Source: Symbiopectobacterium purcellii
GTDB lineage: Bacteria; Pseudomonadota; Gammaproteobacteria; Enterobacterales; Enterobacteriaceae
Direction of reading: 5' to 3'
DNA length: 64,000 bases
Assembly: GCF_019797845.1 (NCBI RefSeq)
Contig: NZ_CP081864.1
Span: 4,836,001-4,900,000, forward strand
The notes below the pieces were generated by a model that had not been told where the DNA came from, did not search any database, and saw only the letters and a program-made list of their open reading frames with translations. Position numbers and translations under genes: made by a program. Shown piece by piece: positions 24,892 to 39,639 of this stretch; position 1 is the stretch's first letter, and each line of letters starts with the position of its first letter.

Positions 24892-25925
24892 GACAGCACC
24901 TCAGTCGCGCTTACTTCACCCGTTGAAGCAATAAAGCGCACTTCCGGCTCAAGCCAGAGTGCAAATGTCTCTGCAACGCTATTACGCACATAACGCGCCA
25001 ACGCGACGATATCGTCACTCGTCGCCTCATCAAGGTTGACCAGCACCAGAGCCTGCTGCTGATGAACCGCAGCGCCACCCATACGGTGCCCTTTTAATTG
25101 GCACTGGTCGATAAGCCAACCAGCAGCAAATTTAACCGTACCATCGGGCTGCGGATAGTGTGGTGCATGGGGGTAACGCATTAAGATAACCTGTGCCTGT
25201 TCGGCACTTATGACGGGGTTTTTGAAAAAACTGCCCGCATTTCCCATCAGCGCCGGATCGGGTAATTTCTTACGCCGCATCGCACATACCGTAGTAAAGA
25301 TAGCATCAGGCGTCGCGGTTGCAGGATCGAGCTGCGCCAAATCACCATAGCCCAATAGCGGCACCCAGGACTTAGTCAGATACAGCCCTACCGCAATAAT
25401 GGCAAACCCCCGACGGTATTCATGTTTGAAGATACTTTCACGATAACCAAACTGGCACTGCGCAGCACTGAGGCGAGTTACCTGATTAAGAGTAAGATCC
25501 AAAACATCGACGTATGCGCAAAACTGCTTAAACTCGGCGCCATAAGCGCCAATATTTTGGATGGGAGCCGAGCCGACGCAGCCAGGGATCAGCGCCAGAT
25601 TTTCCAGGCCCGACACGCCCCGTTGCAACGTGTGCTCGACCAGATGATGCCAGTTCTCACCGGCACCGACGTGCAGATGCCATCCGAGATCATCCTCAGC
25701 AATCTCAATCCCTTTTATGCGGTTAACAATGACGGTCCCTGCAAAATCTTCCAAAAACAGGACATTGCTACCCTCCCCCACAATCAACACCGGTGTATTC
25801 TGTTCACTCGCATGACGCCAAGAAGCGACCAACGAATCCGGTGTATCGGCGCAAACGATCTCATCGGCATAAACGGGCAAAGAGAAGGTGTGGTATGGCT
25901 TAAGGGATGTGACACTGCTCGTCAT
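24888..25925 (-). CDS. murB: UDP-N-acetylenolpyruvoylglucosamine reductase
   Basis: A 345-residue type I MurB. This FAD enzyme uses NADPH to reduce the enolpyruvyl ether to UDP-MurNAc in peptidoglycan synthesis. The FAD-binding segments [15 protein letters not shown] and [18 protein letters not shown] are present. The catalytic serine lies in [11 protein letters not shown] and the catalytic glutamate near LEPEVRFI. It lies directly downstream of the rRNA operon, a position shared with rrnB in E. coli, and is followed by overlapping birA. Confidence 0.97.
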   Translation of the reverse strand: MTSSVTSLKPYHTFSLPVYADEIVCADTPDSLVASWRHASEQNTPVLIVGEGSNVLFLEDFAGTVIVNRIKGIEIAEDDLGWHLHVGAGENWHHLVEHTLQRGVSGLENLALIPGCVGSAPIQNIGAYGAEFKQFCAYVDVLDLTLNQVTRLSAAQCQFGYRESIFKHEYRRGFAIIAVGLYLTKSWVPLLGYGDLAQLDPATATPDAIFTTVCAMRRKKLPDPALMGNAGSFFKNPVISAEQAQVILMRYPHAPHYPQPDGTVKFAAGWLIDQCQLKGHRMGGAAVHQQQALVLVNLDEATSDDIVALARYVRNSVAETFALWLEPEVRFIASTGEVSATEVLS

Positions 25926-26080
25926 CAGAACGTACTCTCCAGATTGAATACGCCGTAGTTTACCCGATCCCGCACGCCAAATCTCTACGGTCCGTGGGCA
26001 TCTTCAACCCCAGAGTGGGCAATGAAAGGCGAATCACGCCTGATAATAAAAACGCTATATAACCAAAAAGCACGCACAGC

Positions 26081-26110
26081 AAAAAGGGCTGTCCTTTCGG
26101 ACAGCCCTTT
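26081..26110 (-). terminator. rRNA operon terminator
   Basis: A 12-bp stem (AAAGGGCTGTCC / GGACAGCCCTTT) with a four-base loop, followed on the minus strand by TTTTTG, lies about 40 bases past the 5S gene. It is a classic strong rrn terminator. Confidence 0.92.
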
Positions 26111-26152
26111 CGCTACTTTTTATCATCAGACATCGTCTGATAATCGATATAA

Positions 26153-26272
26153 AAACCTGGCAGTTCCCTACTCTCACATGGGGAAGCCCCACACTACCAT
26201 CGGCGCTACGGCGTTTCACTTCTGAGTTCGGCATGGGGTCAGGTGGGACCACCGCGCTATCGCCGCCAGGCA
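26153..26272 (-). rRNA. rrf: 5S ribosomal RNA
   Basis: A 120-base gene on the minus strand. The 5' TGCCTGGCGGC and 3' ACTGCCAGG ends pair, and the interior GTGGTCCCACCTGACCC and CCGAACTCAGAAGTGAAACG are diagnostic. A single copy is present. Confidence 0.97.
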
Positions 26273-26392
26273 TATTCTGTTTCATCTCACCCGTCCTTTC
26301 GAGCCAGCAAGACCAATCTGTCAACAAGCTGAATTACGAGTAACGATTCTCTTCATCACCACTCACAACCACCAAAACATCTTCGGCGTTGT

Positions 26393-29300
<2,908 letters not shown>

Positions 29301-29398
29301 TCACAACCCGAAAATGTTTCAGGTGTGAAAGCTTGAGAGAATCACAATAGTAGTAGTGAGCCACTATTGCTCGTTTCAATTTTCAGCTTGTTCCAGAT

Positions 29399-29410
29399 TG
29401 TTAAAGAGCA
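29399..29410 (-). promoter_or_regulatory. boxA antitermination element in the 16S-23S spacer
   Basis: On the minus strand TGCTCTTTAACA, followed by ATCTGGAACAAGC, is the spacer boxA bound by NusB-S10 for rRNA antitermination. Confidence 0.85.
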
Positions 29411-29497
29411 AATATCGTAAACACGACTCGTAAGTCATCTTTACGTTATTGTCGGTTCCGCAGAACCGGTGATAATGTCTTTCACTCATTATCGGTA

Positions 29498-29573
29498 TGG
29501 CGTCCCCAAGGGGATTCGAACCCCTGTTACAGCCGTGAAAGGGCAGTGTCCTAGGCCTCTAGACGATGGGGAC
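29498..29573 (-). tRNA. tRNA-Glu (anticodon TTC) in the rRNA spacer
   Basis: A 76-base cloverleaf on the minus strand, starting GTCCCCATCGTCTAGAGGCC, with anticodon loop CTTTCAC and encoded CCA. A single tRNA-Glu spacer is the type found in E. coli rrnB, rrnC, rrnE and rrnG, so it cannot tell which of them this operon descends from. Confidence 0.97.
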
Positions 29574-29712
29574 ACGAAAACCCGATTAACACAACAGCTC
29601 TAATCGGTTCGTATCAGCATGAGTCAGAGACTCATTCATCAACAGGTGCTTTTTGCTCAGCATTTTCATCAGACAATCTGTGTGAACACTTCACAGAATC
29701 AGTATCATTAGG

Positions 29713-31254
<1,542 letters not shown>

Positions 31255-31414
31255 AAAGTTTGATTTGCTTCTGCAAGAGAAGCGATGCTCAAAGAATTAT
31301 TACTGTTAGTTCGTAATGAATTAACTGTTGTTCACTCTTCAAGACTTTTATTTTTTAAGCCCGTAGGCTTTACGATAAAGTCCTGTGAGTGCCCACACAG
31401 ATTGTCTGATTAAT

Positions 31415-31426
31415 TGTTAAAGAGCG
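31415..31426 (-). promoter_or_regulatory. boxA in the rRNA leader
   Basis: CGCTCTTTAACA on the minus strand, followed by AATTAATCAGACAATCTG, is the leader boxA downstream of P2. It differs from the spacer copy only in its first base. Confidence 0.8.
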
Positions 31427-31456
31427 TTGCCACATCAACCGTGGCGCGGGAGGCGT

Positions 31457-31484
31457 ATATTACGCTGCACCGCTGAAAAGTCAA
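31457..31484 (-). promoter_or_regulatory. rRNA promoter P2
   Basis: On the minus strand, TTGACT (-35), a 16-base spacer and TAATAT (-10). The spacing and order match rrn P2. Confidence 0.85.
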
Positions 31485-31576
31485 CGTTAATTTTTCAATT
31501 TCGCGTTCGGCTTTCCTGTTTTACTTCTTACTGTTACCACAACCGCGTATCGCTGTTGCCGTGTCAGTGGAGGCGC

Positions 31577-31604
31577 AGTATAGACACTTCTCGCGCCCTG
31601 ACAA
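31577..31604 (-). promoter_or_regulatory. rRNA promoter P1
   Basis: On the minus strand, TTGTCA (-35), a 16-base spacer and TATACT (-10) with a GCGCC discriminator, as in stringently controlled rrn P1. An AT-rich stretch resembling an UP element (AGAAATAAAATTGAAATTAG) precedes the -35 at about 31609-31628. P1 is about 323 bases ahead of the 16S gene. The 467-base gap to rbsR holds P1, P2 and boxA; Fis sites are expected but not identified. Confidence 0.9.
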
Positions 31605-31721
31605 GGGCTAATTTCAATTTTATTTCTGAGTGGGTGTTTTTTCGGCTAATCGCATAGCAAACCAGCACAGATGACGCTATTTCATCCTAAACACCCCATT
31701 TTACTGCGTCGTAAATCCTAT

Positions 31722-32723
31722 TTACCGGTGAGCCACCGATTCACGCAGCACCAACTCGGGCGTTAATACCAGTACCGTTGGCTCGGTTTCAGGATGTTCC
31801 AAACGGTATAACAGCGTATCCACCGCCAGTTCCCCCAATTCATCTTTTGGTTGATGAATGGTGGTTAACGGCGGAGACATATAGCGCGCCAGTTCTATAT
31901 CGTCATAACCCACCACGGCCATATCCCTTGGAATAGATAACCCCGCCTGATAGAGCGCGTGATAAACCCCAACGGCCATTGCATCATTACTACAGAACAC
32001 GGCCTCCGGCCTTTTCGCCAGCGACAGCAGTTTACGCATCGCCTGGTACCCGGTTTCAAACTCGAAATCCCCTAACACCACGTAATCATCAGGAACGTGC
32101 AAACCGGCACGCTGCATCGCCTGCCGATAGCCTAACAGTCGGTTATAGGCCGTTGTTTTATCCTGTGGGCCAGCGATACAAGCGATATTACGGTAACCGC
32201 TGTCGATCAGATGGCGGGTTGCAATATCGCCGCCAAGCAGAGAATTGTCCTTGATAACATCACTGACGCCTTCAAACGGCGACCAGTCCATCATCACCAG
32301 TGGAATTGACGGGTAACGGCTGATGGTTTCGGAAGAGGGGCGGTGGTTCTCGGTACACATCAGGAGCAAGCCATCAACCCGCTTTTGCATCAAGGTTTCC
32401 AGACTGCGGTCCAGCCGATTATGGTCGCCTTCGGTATTGCACAGGATCAGGCTATAGCCGCGCTCGTAGCAGCTACGCTCAACGCCACGCACCACTTCAG
32501 CATAAAACGGGTTACTACTGGCCGTTAGCAACATACCAATAGTTTGCGTCTGATTGATCTTCAAACTGCGCGCCAGCGCAGACGGTGCGTAGTTGAGCGC
32601 ATCAACGGCCGCCAATATCCGTTCACGCACCGTGTCGCTAACAAAGCGATTGTTATTAATTACATGTGAAACGGTTGACGTCGACACGCCCGCCAGACGA
32701 GCAACATCCTTCATTGTGGCCAC
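31722..32723 (-). CDS. rbsR: Ribose operon repressor (LacI family)
   Basis: A 333-residue LacI-type repressor. The helix-turn-helix ([20 protein letters not shown], then [16 protein letters not shown]) is followed by a hinge and a periplasmic-binding-like domain with the [14 protein letters not shown] and [10 protein letters not shown] segments. It binds the operon operator until ribose is present. It lies three bases after rbsK at the end of the rbsDACBKR operon. The palindromes GCGAAACGTTTCGC upstream of rbsD are the predicted operators. In E. coli the next gene would be hsrA; here it is followed directly by the rRNA operon. Confidence 0.95.
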   Translation of the reverse strand: MATMKDVARLAGVSTSTVSHVINNNRFVSDTVRERILAAVDALNYAPSALARSLKINQTQTIGMLLTASSNPFYAEVVRGVERSCYERGYSLILCNTEGDHNRLDRSLETLMQKRVDGLLLMCTENHRPSSETISRYPSIPLVMMDWSPFEGVSDVIKDNSLLGGDIATRHLIDSGYRNIACIAGPQDKTTAYNRLLGYRQAMQRAGLHVPDDYVVLGDFEFETGYQAMRKLLSLAKRPEAVFCSNDAMAVGVYHALYQAGLSIPRDMAVVGYDDIELARYMSPPLTTIHQPKDELGELAVDTLLYRLEHPETEPTVLVLTPELVLRESVAHR

Positions 32724-32726
32724 AAG

Positions 32727-33653
32727 TCACCCCTGAGAGTGTAAAAATGCATCGATCTCATTGCGCCACGGCACAGAAGATTGAGCACCAGCGCGAGTTA
32801 CCGCAATGGCAGCGGCAGCATGAGCAAATTTCACGGCGGTTTGCATCGGTTGATGTTCCAAAAGAGCCGTTACCAGCGCACCATTAAAGGTATCTCCCGC
32901 CGCAATCGTATCTACGGCCTGAACCTGGAAACCGGGAATGCGCTGACCCTGGCCGTTTTCACTCAGCCATACGCCGCGGCTACCCAATGTAATCAGCACG
33001 GTAGTAATGCCTTTATTATGCAATAGTTGCGCAGCCCGTGCTGCATCTTGCTCATTCTGCACAGTGACACCGGTCAGACGCTGTGCTTCCGTTTCATTCG
33101 GCGTGATCATATCCACCAGCGCCAGCAGCTCATCCGGCAAGTCACAGGCGGGAGCCGGGTTTAAAATTACACGCGTTTGGTGCTGATGCGCCAACTGCGC
33201 AGCGGCAATAACCGTCTCCAGCGGAGACTCAAGCTGCATTAATAAGGCAGATGCATCGATGATTTTTTGCCGGTGACGCGCCAGAACATCAGGAGTGATC
33301 GCCGCATTGGCACCCGCGTTAATACCAATCATATTCTCAGCGTCGCCATTGACAAAAATCAGCGCAACGCCCGTGGTTTCATCGGCAACGGTTTCAACGG
33401 CAGAAACATCTATCTGGTCACGAGACAACTGCTCGCGAATGCGGGCACCAATATCATCCTCACCCACGCCAGCAATAAAGGCAATATTGGCACCACTGCG
33501 CCCGGCAGCAACCGCCTGATTAGCCCCTTTACCACCAAAAGCGACCTGGTATTGCTTACCGATCACCGTTTCGCCCGGTTGAGGGAAGTGTGTCAGATTG
33601 AGGATATGGTCGGCATTAATACTGCCCAACACCACAAGTTTGCCCGTTTTCAT
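32727..33653 (-). CDS. rbsK: Ribokinase
   Basis: A 308-residue PfkB-family sugar kinase that converts ribose to ribose 5-phosphate. It has the N-terminal substrate segment GSINADHIL, the first PfkB signature GGKGANQAVAAGRSGA and the second signature DTIAAGDTFNGALVTALL with the catalytic aspartate. It is separated from rbsB by a short gap containing a hairpin, and is followed by rbsR. Confidence 0.97.
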   Translation of the reverse strand: MKTGKLVVLGSINADHILNLTHFPQPGETVIGKQYQVAFGGKGANQAVAAGRSGANIAFIAGVGEDDIGARIREQLSRDQIDVSAVETVADETTGVALIFVNGDAENMIGINAGANAAITPDVLARHRQKIIDASALLMQLESPLETVIAAAQLAHQHQTRVILNPAPACDLPDELLALVDMITPNETEAQRLTGVTVQNEQDAARAAQLLHNKGITTVLITLGSRGVWLSENGQGQRIPGFQVQAVDTIAAGDTFNGALVTALLEHQPMQTAVKFAHAAAAIAVTRAGAQSSVPWRNEIDAFLHSQG

Positions 33654-33677
33654 AAAATCGCCCCAAAAGTGATTAAA

Positions 33678-33702
33678 AGCGCCGCCTTATTTCGGCGGCG
33701 CT
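33678..33702 (-). other. Intercistronic hairpin between rbsB and rbsK
   Basis: A perfect 9-bp GC-rich stem (AGCGCCGCC / GGCGGCGCT) with a seven-base loop and no T-run. In this position it probably protects the upstream rbsB mRNA 3' end, or partially stops transcription, so that the binding protein outweighs the kinase. That is inferred. Confidence 0.7.
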
Positions 33703-33720
33703 ACTTGTCGTTGTTATTCG

Positions 33721-34611
33721 TTATTCTTTGGCAACCAGTTTCAGATCAACCGGGATAATCGCCTGTACCTTTTCACCCTTGATGATCTTGTCAGCGGTTT
33801 GTACGCCAATTTCACCTATTTTTTCAGGACGTTGTGCAACAGTGGCAGCCAGTTTCCCGCCCTCTACGGCTTTTACACCATCCTGCGTGCCATCAAAACC
33901 GACCACCATGACATCAGTTTTACCCGCAGTTTGCAGAGCACGCAGCGCACCCAGTGCCATTTCATCGTTTTGTGCGAACACGGCTTTTACATCAGGGTGT
34001 GCGGTGAGCAGGTTCTGCATCACGTTCAGCCCTTTGGTACGATCGAAATCGGCGGGCTGGCTGGCCAGCATGACAAATTTGTTTTTCTCAGCGGATTTCA
34101 TAAAGCCAGCGCCGCGTTCACGGGCGGCAGAGGTTCCGGCGATACCTTCCAACTGAATCACCTTGGCGCCTTCACCCAATTTTTTCGCGATGAAATCGCC
34201 GGCAACTTTGCCACCAAACGCATTGTCAGACGCCACGTGGCTTACCACCGCGCCGCTGCCTGCCACGCGATCCAGTGTAATCACCGGAATGTTGGCTTGA
34301 TTCGCCAGTTTCACCGCATTACCTACGGCATCAGAGTCTGTCGGGTTGATGAGTAGCAGTTTGGTACCGCGCACGGTCAGATCCTGAACGTTGGAGAGCT
34401 CTTTTGCCGGGTTGTTTTGCGAATCCAACACCACCAGGTCGTAGCCCAATTTATCCGCTTCTTTTTGCGCGCCGTCTTTCAGTGACACGAAGAACGGGTT
34501 ATTCAGGGTTGAAACCACCAATGCTATCGACTCTTTCGCCAGCGCATTGGCGCTCACCGTAGCACTTAATGCAACAGCAGAAACCAGCGTAGCCAGTTTT
34601 TTCATATTCAT
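33721..34611 (-). CDS. rbsB: Periplasmic D-ribose-binding protein
   Basis: A 296-residue substrate-binding protein, the E. coli length. The signal peptide is [20 protein letters not shown] plus ANALA. The mature protein starts [20 protein letters not shown]. Ribose contacts are in [34 protein letters not shown] and FDGTQDG. It delivers ribose to RbsC/RbsA and to the Trg chemoreceptor in relatives. An intercistronic hairpin after it may raise its level. Confidence 0.97.
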   Translation of the reverse strand: MNMKKLATLVSAVALSATVSANALAKESIALVVSTLNNPFFVSLKDGAQKEADKLGYDLVVLDSQNNPAKELSNVQDLTVRGTKLLLINPTDSDAVGNAVKLANQANIPVITLDRVAGSGAVVSHVASDNAFGGKVAGDFIAKKLGEGAKVIQLEGIAGTSAARERGAGFMKSAEKNKFVMLASQPADFDRTKGLNVMQNLLTAHPDVKAVFAQNDEMALGALRALQTAGKTDVMVVGFDGTQDGVKAVEGGKLAATVAQRPEKIGEIGVQTADKIIKGEKVQAIIPVDLKLVAKE

Positions 34612-34640
34612 AATCCAATTCCTATGCGTGAGAATGAAGG

Positions 34641-35609
34641 TTATTTACTGCTTTTGTTATCTACCAAAACCGCCAGCAAAATAACGGCTGCCTTCACGAT
34701 CATTTGGTAGTAAGAAGAAACACCTAACAGATTCAGTCCATTGTTGAGGAACCCAAGAATCAGCGCGCCGATAAGCGTGCCGACAATGCGCCCTTTACCA
34801 CCCGCCAAACTGGTTCCGCCCAGCACTACTGCCGCAATCGCATCCAGTTCATACCCCGTGCCTGCCGTCGGCTGTGCCGATGACAAACGCGCGACTTCGA
34901 TAATCCCAGCCAGTGCAGACAACAACCCACACAAGCCGTAGACGATAATTTTGACTTTATCGACGCTGATGCCCGACAAGCGCGTCGCCGCTTCATTGCC
35001 GCCCAGCGCATAGATATAACGCCCGAGCCGCGTGTGGTGCAGCATGTACCAGGCCGCGATAAAAACGATAACCATCAACCAGATTGGTGTAGGAATCCCC
35101 AGAGGGCGACCAATACCAAACCAACCAAAGGTATCATCGACGTCAGAAAAACCGGTGTTGATTGGGCTGCCGTTGGTGTACACCATGGTGACGCCGCGCA
35201 GCAGCAACATCATCACCAGCGTGGCGATAAACGCCTGCACTTTGCCTTTGGCCACAATCACGCCAGTACCTGCCCCGATGGCCGCACCGAGCGCCAACGC
35301 TCCAAACACCGCCAGCAGCGCATTCACTTCCAGGCCAACAATCGATGCCGCCACTGCGCCGGTCAGCGCCAGTAGCGATCCAACCGATAAATCGATACCC
35401 GATGTCAGAATCACCAGCGTCATTCCTACCGCCATAATGGCGTTCACCGATGTCTGTTGCAGGATATTGAACAGGTTATTGACCGTGAAAAAGTTAGGGC
35501 TCATGGACGAGACCACTGCGATCAGGATCAGCAGGGCAATCAGCGACTTTTGCTCCAACAGCCACTCTTTACTGAACCAGCGCTTTGCCGTGATAGATTC
35601 GGAACTCAT
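34641..35609 (-). CDS. rbsC: Ribose ABC transporter permease
   Basis: A 322-residue inner-membrane permease of the BPD_transp_2 family with about ten hydrophobic segments. The first is [14 protein letters not shown]. The family coupling region [19 protein letters not shown] and the [20 protein letters not shown] loop are present. It forms the ribose channel with RbsA. It lies between rbsA and rbsB in the standard operon order. Confidence 0.96.
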   Translation of the reverse strand: MSSESITAKRWFSKEWLLEQKSLIALLILIAVVSSMSPNFFTVNNLFNILQQTSVNAIMAVGMTLVILTSGIDLSVGSLLALTGAVAASIVGLEVNALLAVFGALALGAAIGAGTGVIVAKGKVQAFIATLVMMLLLRGVTMVYTNGSPINTGFSDVDDTFGWFGIGRPLGIPTPIWLMVIVFIAAWYMLHHTRLGRYIYALGGNEAATRLSGISVDKVKIIVYGLCGLLSALAGIIEVARLSSAQPTAGTGYELDAIAAVVLGGTSLAGGKGRIVGTLIGALILGFLNNGLNLLGVSSYYQMIVKAAVILLAVLVDNKSSK

Positions 35610-35616
35610 GTCTGAC

Positions 35617-37122
35617 TTACTCCTGCTTTACGCTATATTGCTTGCCAACCGCCGCCGCCATCAGCACTTCCTGAGTGGCCTGCTCAATGGAAAATTCACC
35701 GCTCAAGCGGCCTTCATGCATCACCAAAATGCGATCGCTCATACCCAGCACTTCCGGCATTTCCGATGACACCAAAATGATGCTAAGGCCTTCTTCTTTG
35801 AACTGGTTGATTAACTGGTAGATCTCTTTCTTAGCTCCCACATCGACGCCGCGCGTAGGTTCATCGAGAATCAGCACTTTCGGCCGCGTCATCAGACCGC
35901 GGGCAATCGCAACCTTCTGCTGATTTCCGCCGGACAACAGACCAATGGGCTGTGCCATTGAGGGGGTTTTAATATTGAATAAACGGATAAAATCACTGAC
36001 CGCGGTGCGTTCGTCTTCATGTTTAAGTGCGCCAAAACCACGACTGAAATAACGCAACGCCGTCAGCGACATGTTCTCTTTGACGGACATCCCCAACACC
36101 AGACCATCACGTTTGCGATCTTCGGAGATATAAACGATACCGTTTGCCAACCCATCCTGCGGACTGCGTGTCACCACCTTACGGCCATCCAGCGCCACGT
36201 CACCGTGTGTGCGAGGAAGTGCGCCATACAGGATCTTCATCAGTTCTGTACGACCTGCGCCCATCAAGCCGGAAACACCGAGAATTTCCCCCTGCCGCAG
36301 CGTAAAGCTGACGCCTTTAACACCCGGCCCCGTCAGGTCTGTAACGCTCAAGCGAATATCACCCGGCACGGTATTCAACCTTGGGTACTGCTCTTCCAGC
36401 TTACGCCCCACCATCATTTCAATGAGCTGCTCTTCATGCAGCTGGCTGACCGGGCGCTCACCGATAAACTGACCGTCGCGCAACACGGTCACATCATCAC
36501 AAATCTCGAAGATCTCTTTCAGGCGGTGGGAGATATAGACGATACCGCAGCCCTGAGCGGTCAGTTCTTTAATCACGGTAAATAAGGACGCGGTTTCGGT
36601 ATCCGTCAGTGCATCGGTGGGTTCATCCATGATGATCACTTTGGATTCAAAACTCAGCACCTTGGCAATCTCGACCATTTGCTGGTCACCAATGGACAAC
36701 TCGCCGACCAGTCGGCGGCTGTTGTAGCGTAGGTTGAGCTTTTTCAACAGCTTGTCGGCTTCGGCGTACATCTTTTGCCAATCAATGCGCCCCAAAGCTC
36801 CGGTAAACTCACGGCCAAGGAAAATATTTTCAGCAATCGTCAGTTGAGGAATCAGGTTGAGTTCCTGATGAATAATACCGATACCCGCGTGCTGTGATGA
36901 TTTTGGCCCGTTAAAGGCAACCTCTTGCCCGAGAAAGCGAATATGACCGGCATCTTTGCGGTAAATACCGGTGAGCACCTTCATCAGGGTCGATTTACCG
37001 GCGCCGTTCTCCCCCACCAGCGCCATCACCTTGCCGGGATAGACATTCAGGGCAGCACCGGACAGCGCTTTTACACCGGGAAAGGTTTTTACTATCCCCT
37101 GCAACTGTAATAAAGGTTCCAT
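35617..37122 (-). CDS. rbsA: Ribose ABC transporter ATP-binding protein
   Basis: A 501-residue fused double ATPase. The first half has Walker [10 protein letters not shown], signature [15 protein letters not shown] and Walker [12 protein letters not shown]. The second half has a degenerate Walker A (GLMGAGRTE, lacking the lysine), signature [15 protein letters not shown] and Walker [13 protein letters not shown]. The degenerate second site is normal for this family. It starts seven bases after rbsD. Confidence 0.97.
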   Translation of the reverse strand: MEPLLQLQGIVKTFPGVKALSGAALNVYPGKVMALVGENGAGKSTLMKVLTGIYRKDAGHIRFLGQEVAFNGPKSSQHAGIGIIHQELNLIPQLTIAENIFLGREFTGALGRIDWQKMYAEADKLLKKLNLRYNSRRLVGELSIGDQQMVEIAKVLSFESKVIIMDEPTDALTDTETASLFTVIKELTAQGCGIVYISHRLKEIFEICDDVTVLRDGQFIGERPVSQLHEEQLIEMMVGRKLEEQYPRLNTVPGDIRLSVTDLTGPGVKGVSFTLRQGEILGVSGLMGAGRTELMKILYGALPRTHGDVALDGRKVVTRSPQDGLANGIVYISEDRKRDGLVLGMSVKENMSLTALRYFSRGFGALKHEDERTAVSDFIRLFNIKTPSMAQPIGLLSGGNQQKVAIARGLMTRPKVLILDEPTRGVDVGAKKEIYQLINQFKEEGLSIILVSSEMPEVLGMSDRILVMHEGRLSGEFSIEQATQEVLMAAAVGKQYSVKQE

Positions 37123-37129
37123 CTCGGCC

Positions 37130-37549
37130 TCAGAAGGTTACGCCAGCACACAAAATAATATTGGCATAGGGCGAGCATTCACCGCTGCGAAAAACGGCCC
37201 TGCTCTGCCCGCTTTGCGTCTTGAATGCCTCGTGACTGACATAGTGCAACGCAATGGTGTTTCCCTGGTGTTGTTCAAGTTTTTGCAAATGCTCACGAAT
37301 CGCTTCATGGAGCTCTGGGTTCTTCTCGATAATCTCTTGAGCAACAATCGCCGCTTCCACCTGCATCTCCTGCGTAATCACGCTCAGCACCTGTATAAAG
37401 GTAGGCACATTGTGTGTTAACGCCAGATCGACACGGGCGGTGGTGGCAGGAATGGGTAACCCTGCATCACACACCACCACTTGGTCAGTGTGCCCAAGTC
37501 GGGCAATCACGCTCGAGACTTCGGAATTGAGTAATACGCCTTTTTTCAT
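37130..37549 (-). CDS. rbsD: D-ribose pyranase
   Basis: A 139-residue protein of the RbsD/FucU mutarotase fold. It interconverts beta-pyranose and furanose ribose so that RbsK can act. The catalytic histidine lies in [18 protein letters not shown] near residue 20. It is the first gene of the operon, with an RbsR-like operator 25-40 bases upstream. Confidence 0.96.
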   Translation of the reverse strand: MKKGVLLNSEVSSVIARLGHTDQVVVCDAGLPIPATTARVDLALTHNVPTFIQVLSVITQEMQVEAAIVAQEIIEKNPELHEAIREHLQKLEQHQGNTIALHYVSHEAFKTQSGQSRAVFRSGECSPYANIILCAGVTF

Positions 37550-37573
37550 TATTTCACTCGTTTTGATAACGAC

Positions 37574-37589
37574 AGCGAAACGTTTCGCT
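37574..37589 (-). promoter_or_regulatory. RbsR operator 1
   Basis: The perfect 16-bp palindrome AGCGAAACGTTTCGCT, 25 bases upstream of rbsD, has the central GAAACGTTTC core expected for the ribose repressor of the LacI family. Confidence 0.82.
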
Positions 37590-37652
37590 TGTAGTAAAGT
37601 TTAAGAAAAAGTCCTGATAAAGCAAAAAAGAGTTTGCAGAATTGTGATCATC

Positions 37653-37668
37653 ATCGAAACGTTTCGCT
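37653..37668 (-). promoter_or_regulatory. RbsR operator 2 (one mismatch)
   Basis: ATCGAAACGTTTCGCT repeats the operator core 79 bases further upstream. A second operator would allow looping. It is flanked by TGTGAT-type half sites that may bind CRP, but only one half of each is good. Confidence 0.6.
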
Positions 37669-37734
37669 ATCACAAAAAAGAGAGATAAGAAAAACATTGG
37701 GTTAGAAAATAGCCGTTGAACACGGTTTAGGAAG

Positions 37735-37750
37735 ATTGATCGCTATCACA
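37735..37750. promoter_or_regulatory. Candidate CRP site upstream of the PL2 pectate lyase
   Basis: ATTGATCGCTATCACA matches TGTGA-N6-TCACA with a perfect right half. It is centred about 78 bases ahead of the predicted transcription start of the lyase gene. Catabolite activation of pectinase genes by CRP is known in Dickeya. Confidence 0.5.
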
Positions 37751-37784
37751 AATGAAAAAAACAATGAAACCAGATAATTTTTTT

Positions 37785-37804
37785 ATTAAAACAGTGTTTC
37801 TTTT
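37785..37804 (+). promoter_or_regulatory. KdgR-like operator and promoter of the PL2 pectate lyase gene
   Basis: ATTAAAACAGTGTTTCTTTT resembles the KdgR box (inverted GAAAC / GTTTC core in an AT-rich frame). It lies just before the -10 TATAAT at 37810-37815, so a bound repressor would cover the -35 region. No good -35 is visible, consistent with activator dependence. KdgR represses pectin catabolism genes until KDG appears. Confidence 0.62.
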
Positions 37805-37919
37805 TTTCGTATAATTCACCTCACTTCCTAAAGATCACATCACCATACTCACAATTTAAACAATAACGGCACCCTGACGCCTGCCGAAAAACTCTGGTTT
37901 GTTAACAAGGATTCTAATG

Positions 37920-39629
37920 ATGAAAAACCTATCCCTCTCTTTGGCCGCTTTCTGCTGTATGGCAGCACTCGCCACTCAGGCGCACAGCGCCGATCGTTTA
38001 ACTATCGTAAAACAGTATGCCGATACCGTACTGGATAAAGCCGGCGACCATTATCACGGCACGCAGCCATCACCGTTATTGGCAAGCGGTGTCGATCCGC
38101 GCACAGGGAAACAGCTTGAGTGGATTTTCCCCGATGGGCGCACCGCTGTGCTCTCCAATTTTTCTGCTCAGCAAAACTTTATGCGCGTATTGGTTGGCCT
38201 CTCTAACCTGACGGGTGATGAGCGTTATCAACAGCGCGCCAAAACCAGCGTACGTTACTATTTCGATCGCTATCAGGATAAAAGCGGCCTGCTGATTTGG
38301 GGGGGACACCGTTTTGTCGATTTGAAAACGCTTCAGCCAGAAGGACCGAGTGAAAAAGAGCTAGTGCATGAGCTGAAAAATGCTTACCCCTACTATGAAT
38401 TGATGTTTGCCGTGGATAAGCCAGCAACAGTTCGCTTCATTCGCGCATTCTGGAATGCCCACGTTTATGACTGGCAAATCTTGGAAACCAGCCGCCACGG
38501 TCAGTACGGTAAGGAGATTGGTAAACTGTGGGACAACAGCTTCACCCAGCAACCCCCGTTCTTCGCCACCAAAGGGCTGAGTTTCCTTAACGCCGGTAAT
38601 GACCTGATCTATTCCGCCTCCCTGCTGTATAAAAACAACCAGGAAGCGGGTGCGCTGGTGTGGGCAAAACGGCTGGCGGAGCAGTACGTATTGCCGCGCG
38701 ATAAAAAAACCGGTCTGGGCGTTTACCAATTCACTCAGGCATTAAAACGCGCTGAAACCAGCGATGATAGCGACACCAACTCTAAATACGGTGACCGTGC
38801 TCAGCGTCAGTTCGGACCAGAGTTTGGGCCTGCTGCGTTGGAAGGCAACATGATGCTGAAAGGACGCACCAGCACGCTCTATTCCGAGAATGCGCTGATG
38901 CAGCTACAGTTGGCGAAAGATTTAGGTAAAGACGGCGACGATATCAAGAAATGGACGCTGGACGGCCTCAAAGCATTTGCCAAATACGCCTATGACGAAA
39001 GCAACAACACCTTCCGTCCGATGCTCGCCAACGGTACCGATCTCTCCAATTACACGCTGCCGCGTGACGGTTACTACGGTAAGAAAGGCACGGTGCTGAA
39101 AGCCTACCCGGCCAGCAGTGATTTCCTGTTGTCCTACGCTCGCGCTTACACGCTGGAGAAAGATGCCGATTTGTGGAAAGTGGCGCGCGGTATCGCCAAG
39201 GGGTTGGATCTGGGGGATATCGGCTCAGCGCCGGGTAAAGGCGTTAGCGTCAATGTCAGCACCAAAAACAGCGATCCCTATGCTATTTTTGCGCTGATCG
39301 ATCTGTGGCAGGCAACGCAGGATAAAACCTACCTGACCGTAGCCGAAAAAGTGGCCGATAACATTGTCAGCAATAATCTGCACAACGGCTTCTTTATGAA
39401 CTCCGCCAAATATCAATATGCGTCCATTGATAGCATCGACCCATACGCACTGCTGGCGCTCGAAGCCACGCTGAAGAACAAACCGCAGGCCGTTGCCCCG
39501 TTCCTTAACGGCTCCGGCTTCACCGAAGGGGCTTATCGCATGCCGGACGGCAGCGCCCGCGTCTCCACCCGTGATGATGAGCTGTTTGCCCTGAAGGAAG
39601 GGGAAACCTTAAAATCGAACGGTAAATAA
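37920..39629 (+). CDS. Periplasmic pectate lyase, family PL2 (PelP/PelY type)
   Basis: A 569-residue exported polysaccharide lyase. The signal peptide is MKNLSLSLAAFCCMAALATQ plus AHSA. Four active-site residues known from Yersinia PL2A (metal ligands His109, Glu130, His172; base Arg171) appear here as His130, Glu151, His193 and Arg192. All have the same offset of 21, within WGGHRF, VHELKN and SRHGQYG. It cleaves pectic oligomers in the periplasm after outer-membrane uptake. The start at 37920 gives eight bases to AAGGA; the ATG at 37917 is an alternative. It is unlike cytoplasmic PelW, which lacks a signal peptide. A KdgR-like box lies upstream. Confidence 0.92.
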   Translation: MKNLSLSLAAFCCMAALATQAHSADRLTIVKQYADTVLDKAGDHYHGTQPSPLLASGVDPRTGKQLEWIFPDGRTAVLSNFSAQQNFMRVLVGLSNLTGDERYQQRAKTSVRYYFDRYQDKSGLLIWGGHRFVDLKTLQPEGPSEKELVHELKNAYPYYELMFAVDKPATVRFIRAFWNAHVYDWQILETSRHGQYGKEIGKLWDNSFTQQPPFFATKGLSFLNAGNDLIYSASLLYKNNQEAGALVWAKRLAEQYVLPRDKKTGLGVYQFTQALKRAETSDDSDTNSKYGDRAQRQFGPEFGPAALEGNMMLKGRTSTLYSENALMQLQLAKDLGKDGDDIKKWTLDGLKAFAKYAYDESNNTFRPMLANGTDLSNYTLPRDGYYGKKGTVLKAYPASSDFLLSYARAYTLEKDADLWKVARGIAKGLDLGDIGSAPGKGVSVNVSTKNSDPYAIFALIDLWQATQDKTYLTVAEKVADNIVSNNLHNGFFMNSAKYQYASIDSIDPYALLALEATLKNKPQAVAPFLNGSGFTEGAYRMPDGSARVSTRDDELFALKEGETLKSNGK

Positions 39630-39639
39630 TCCCCCAAAA

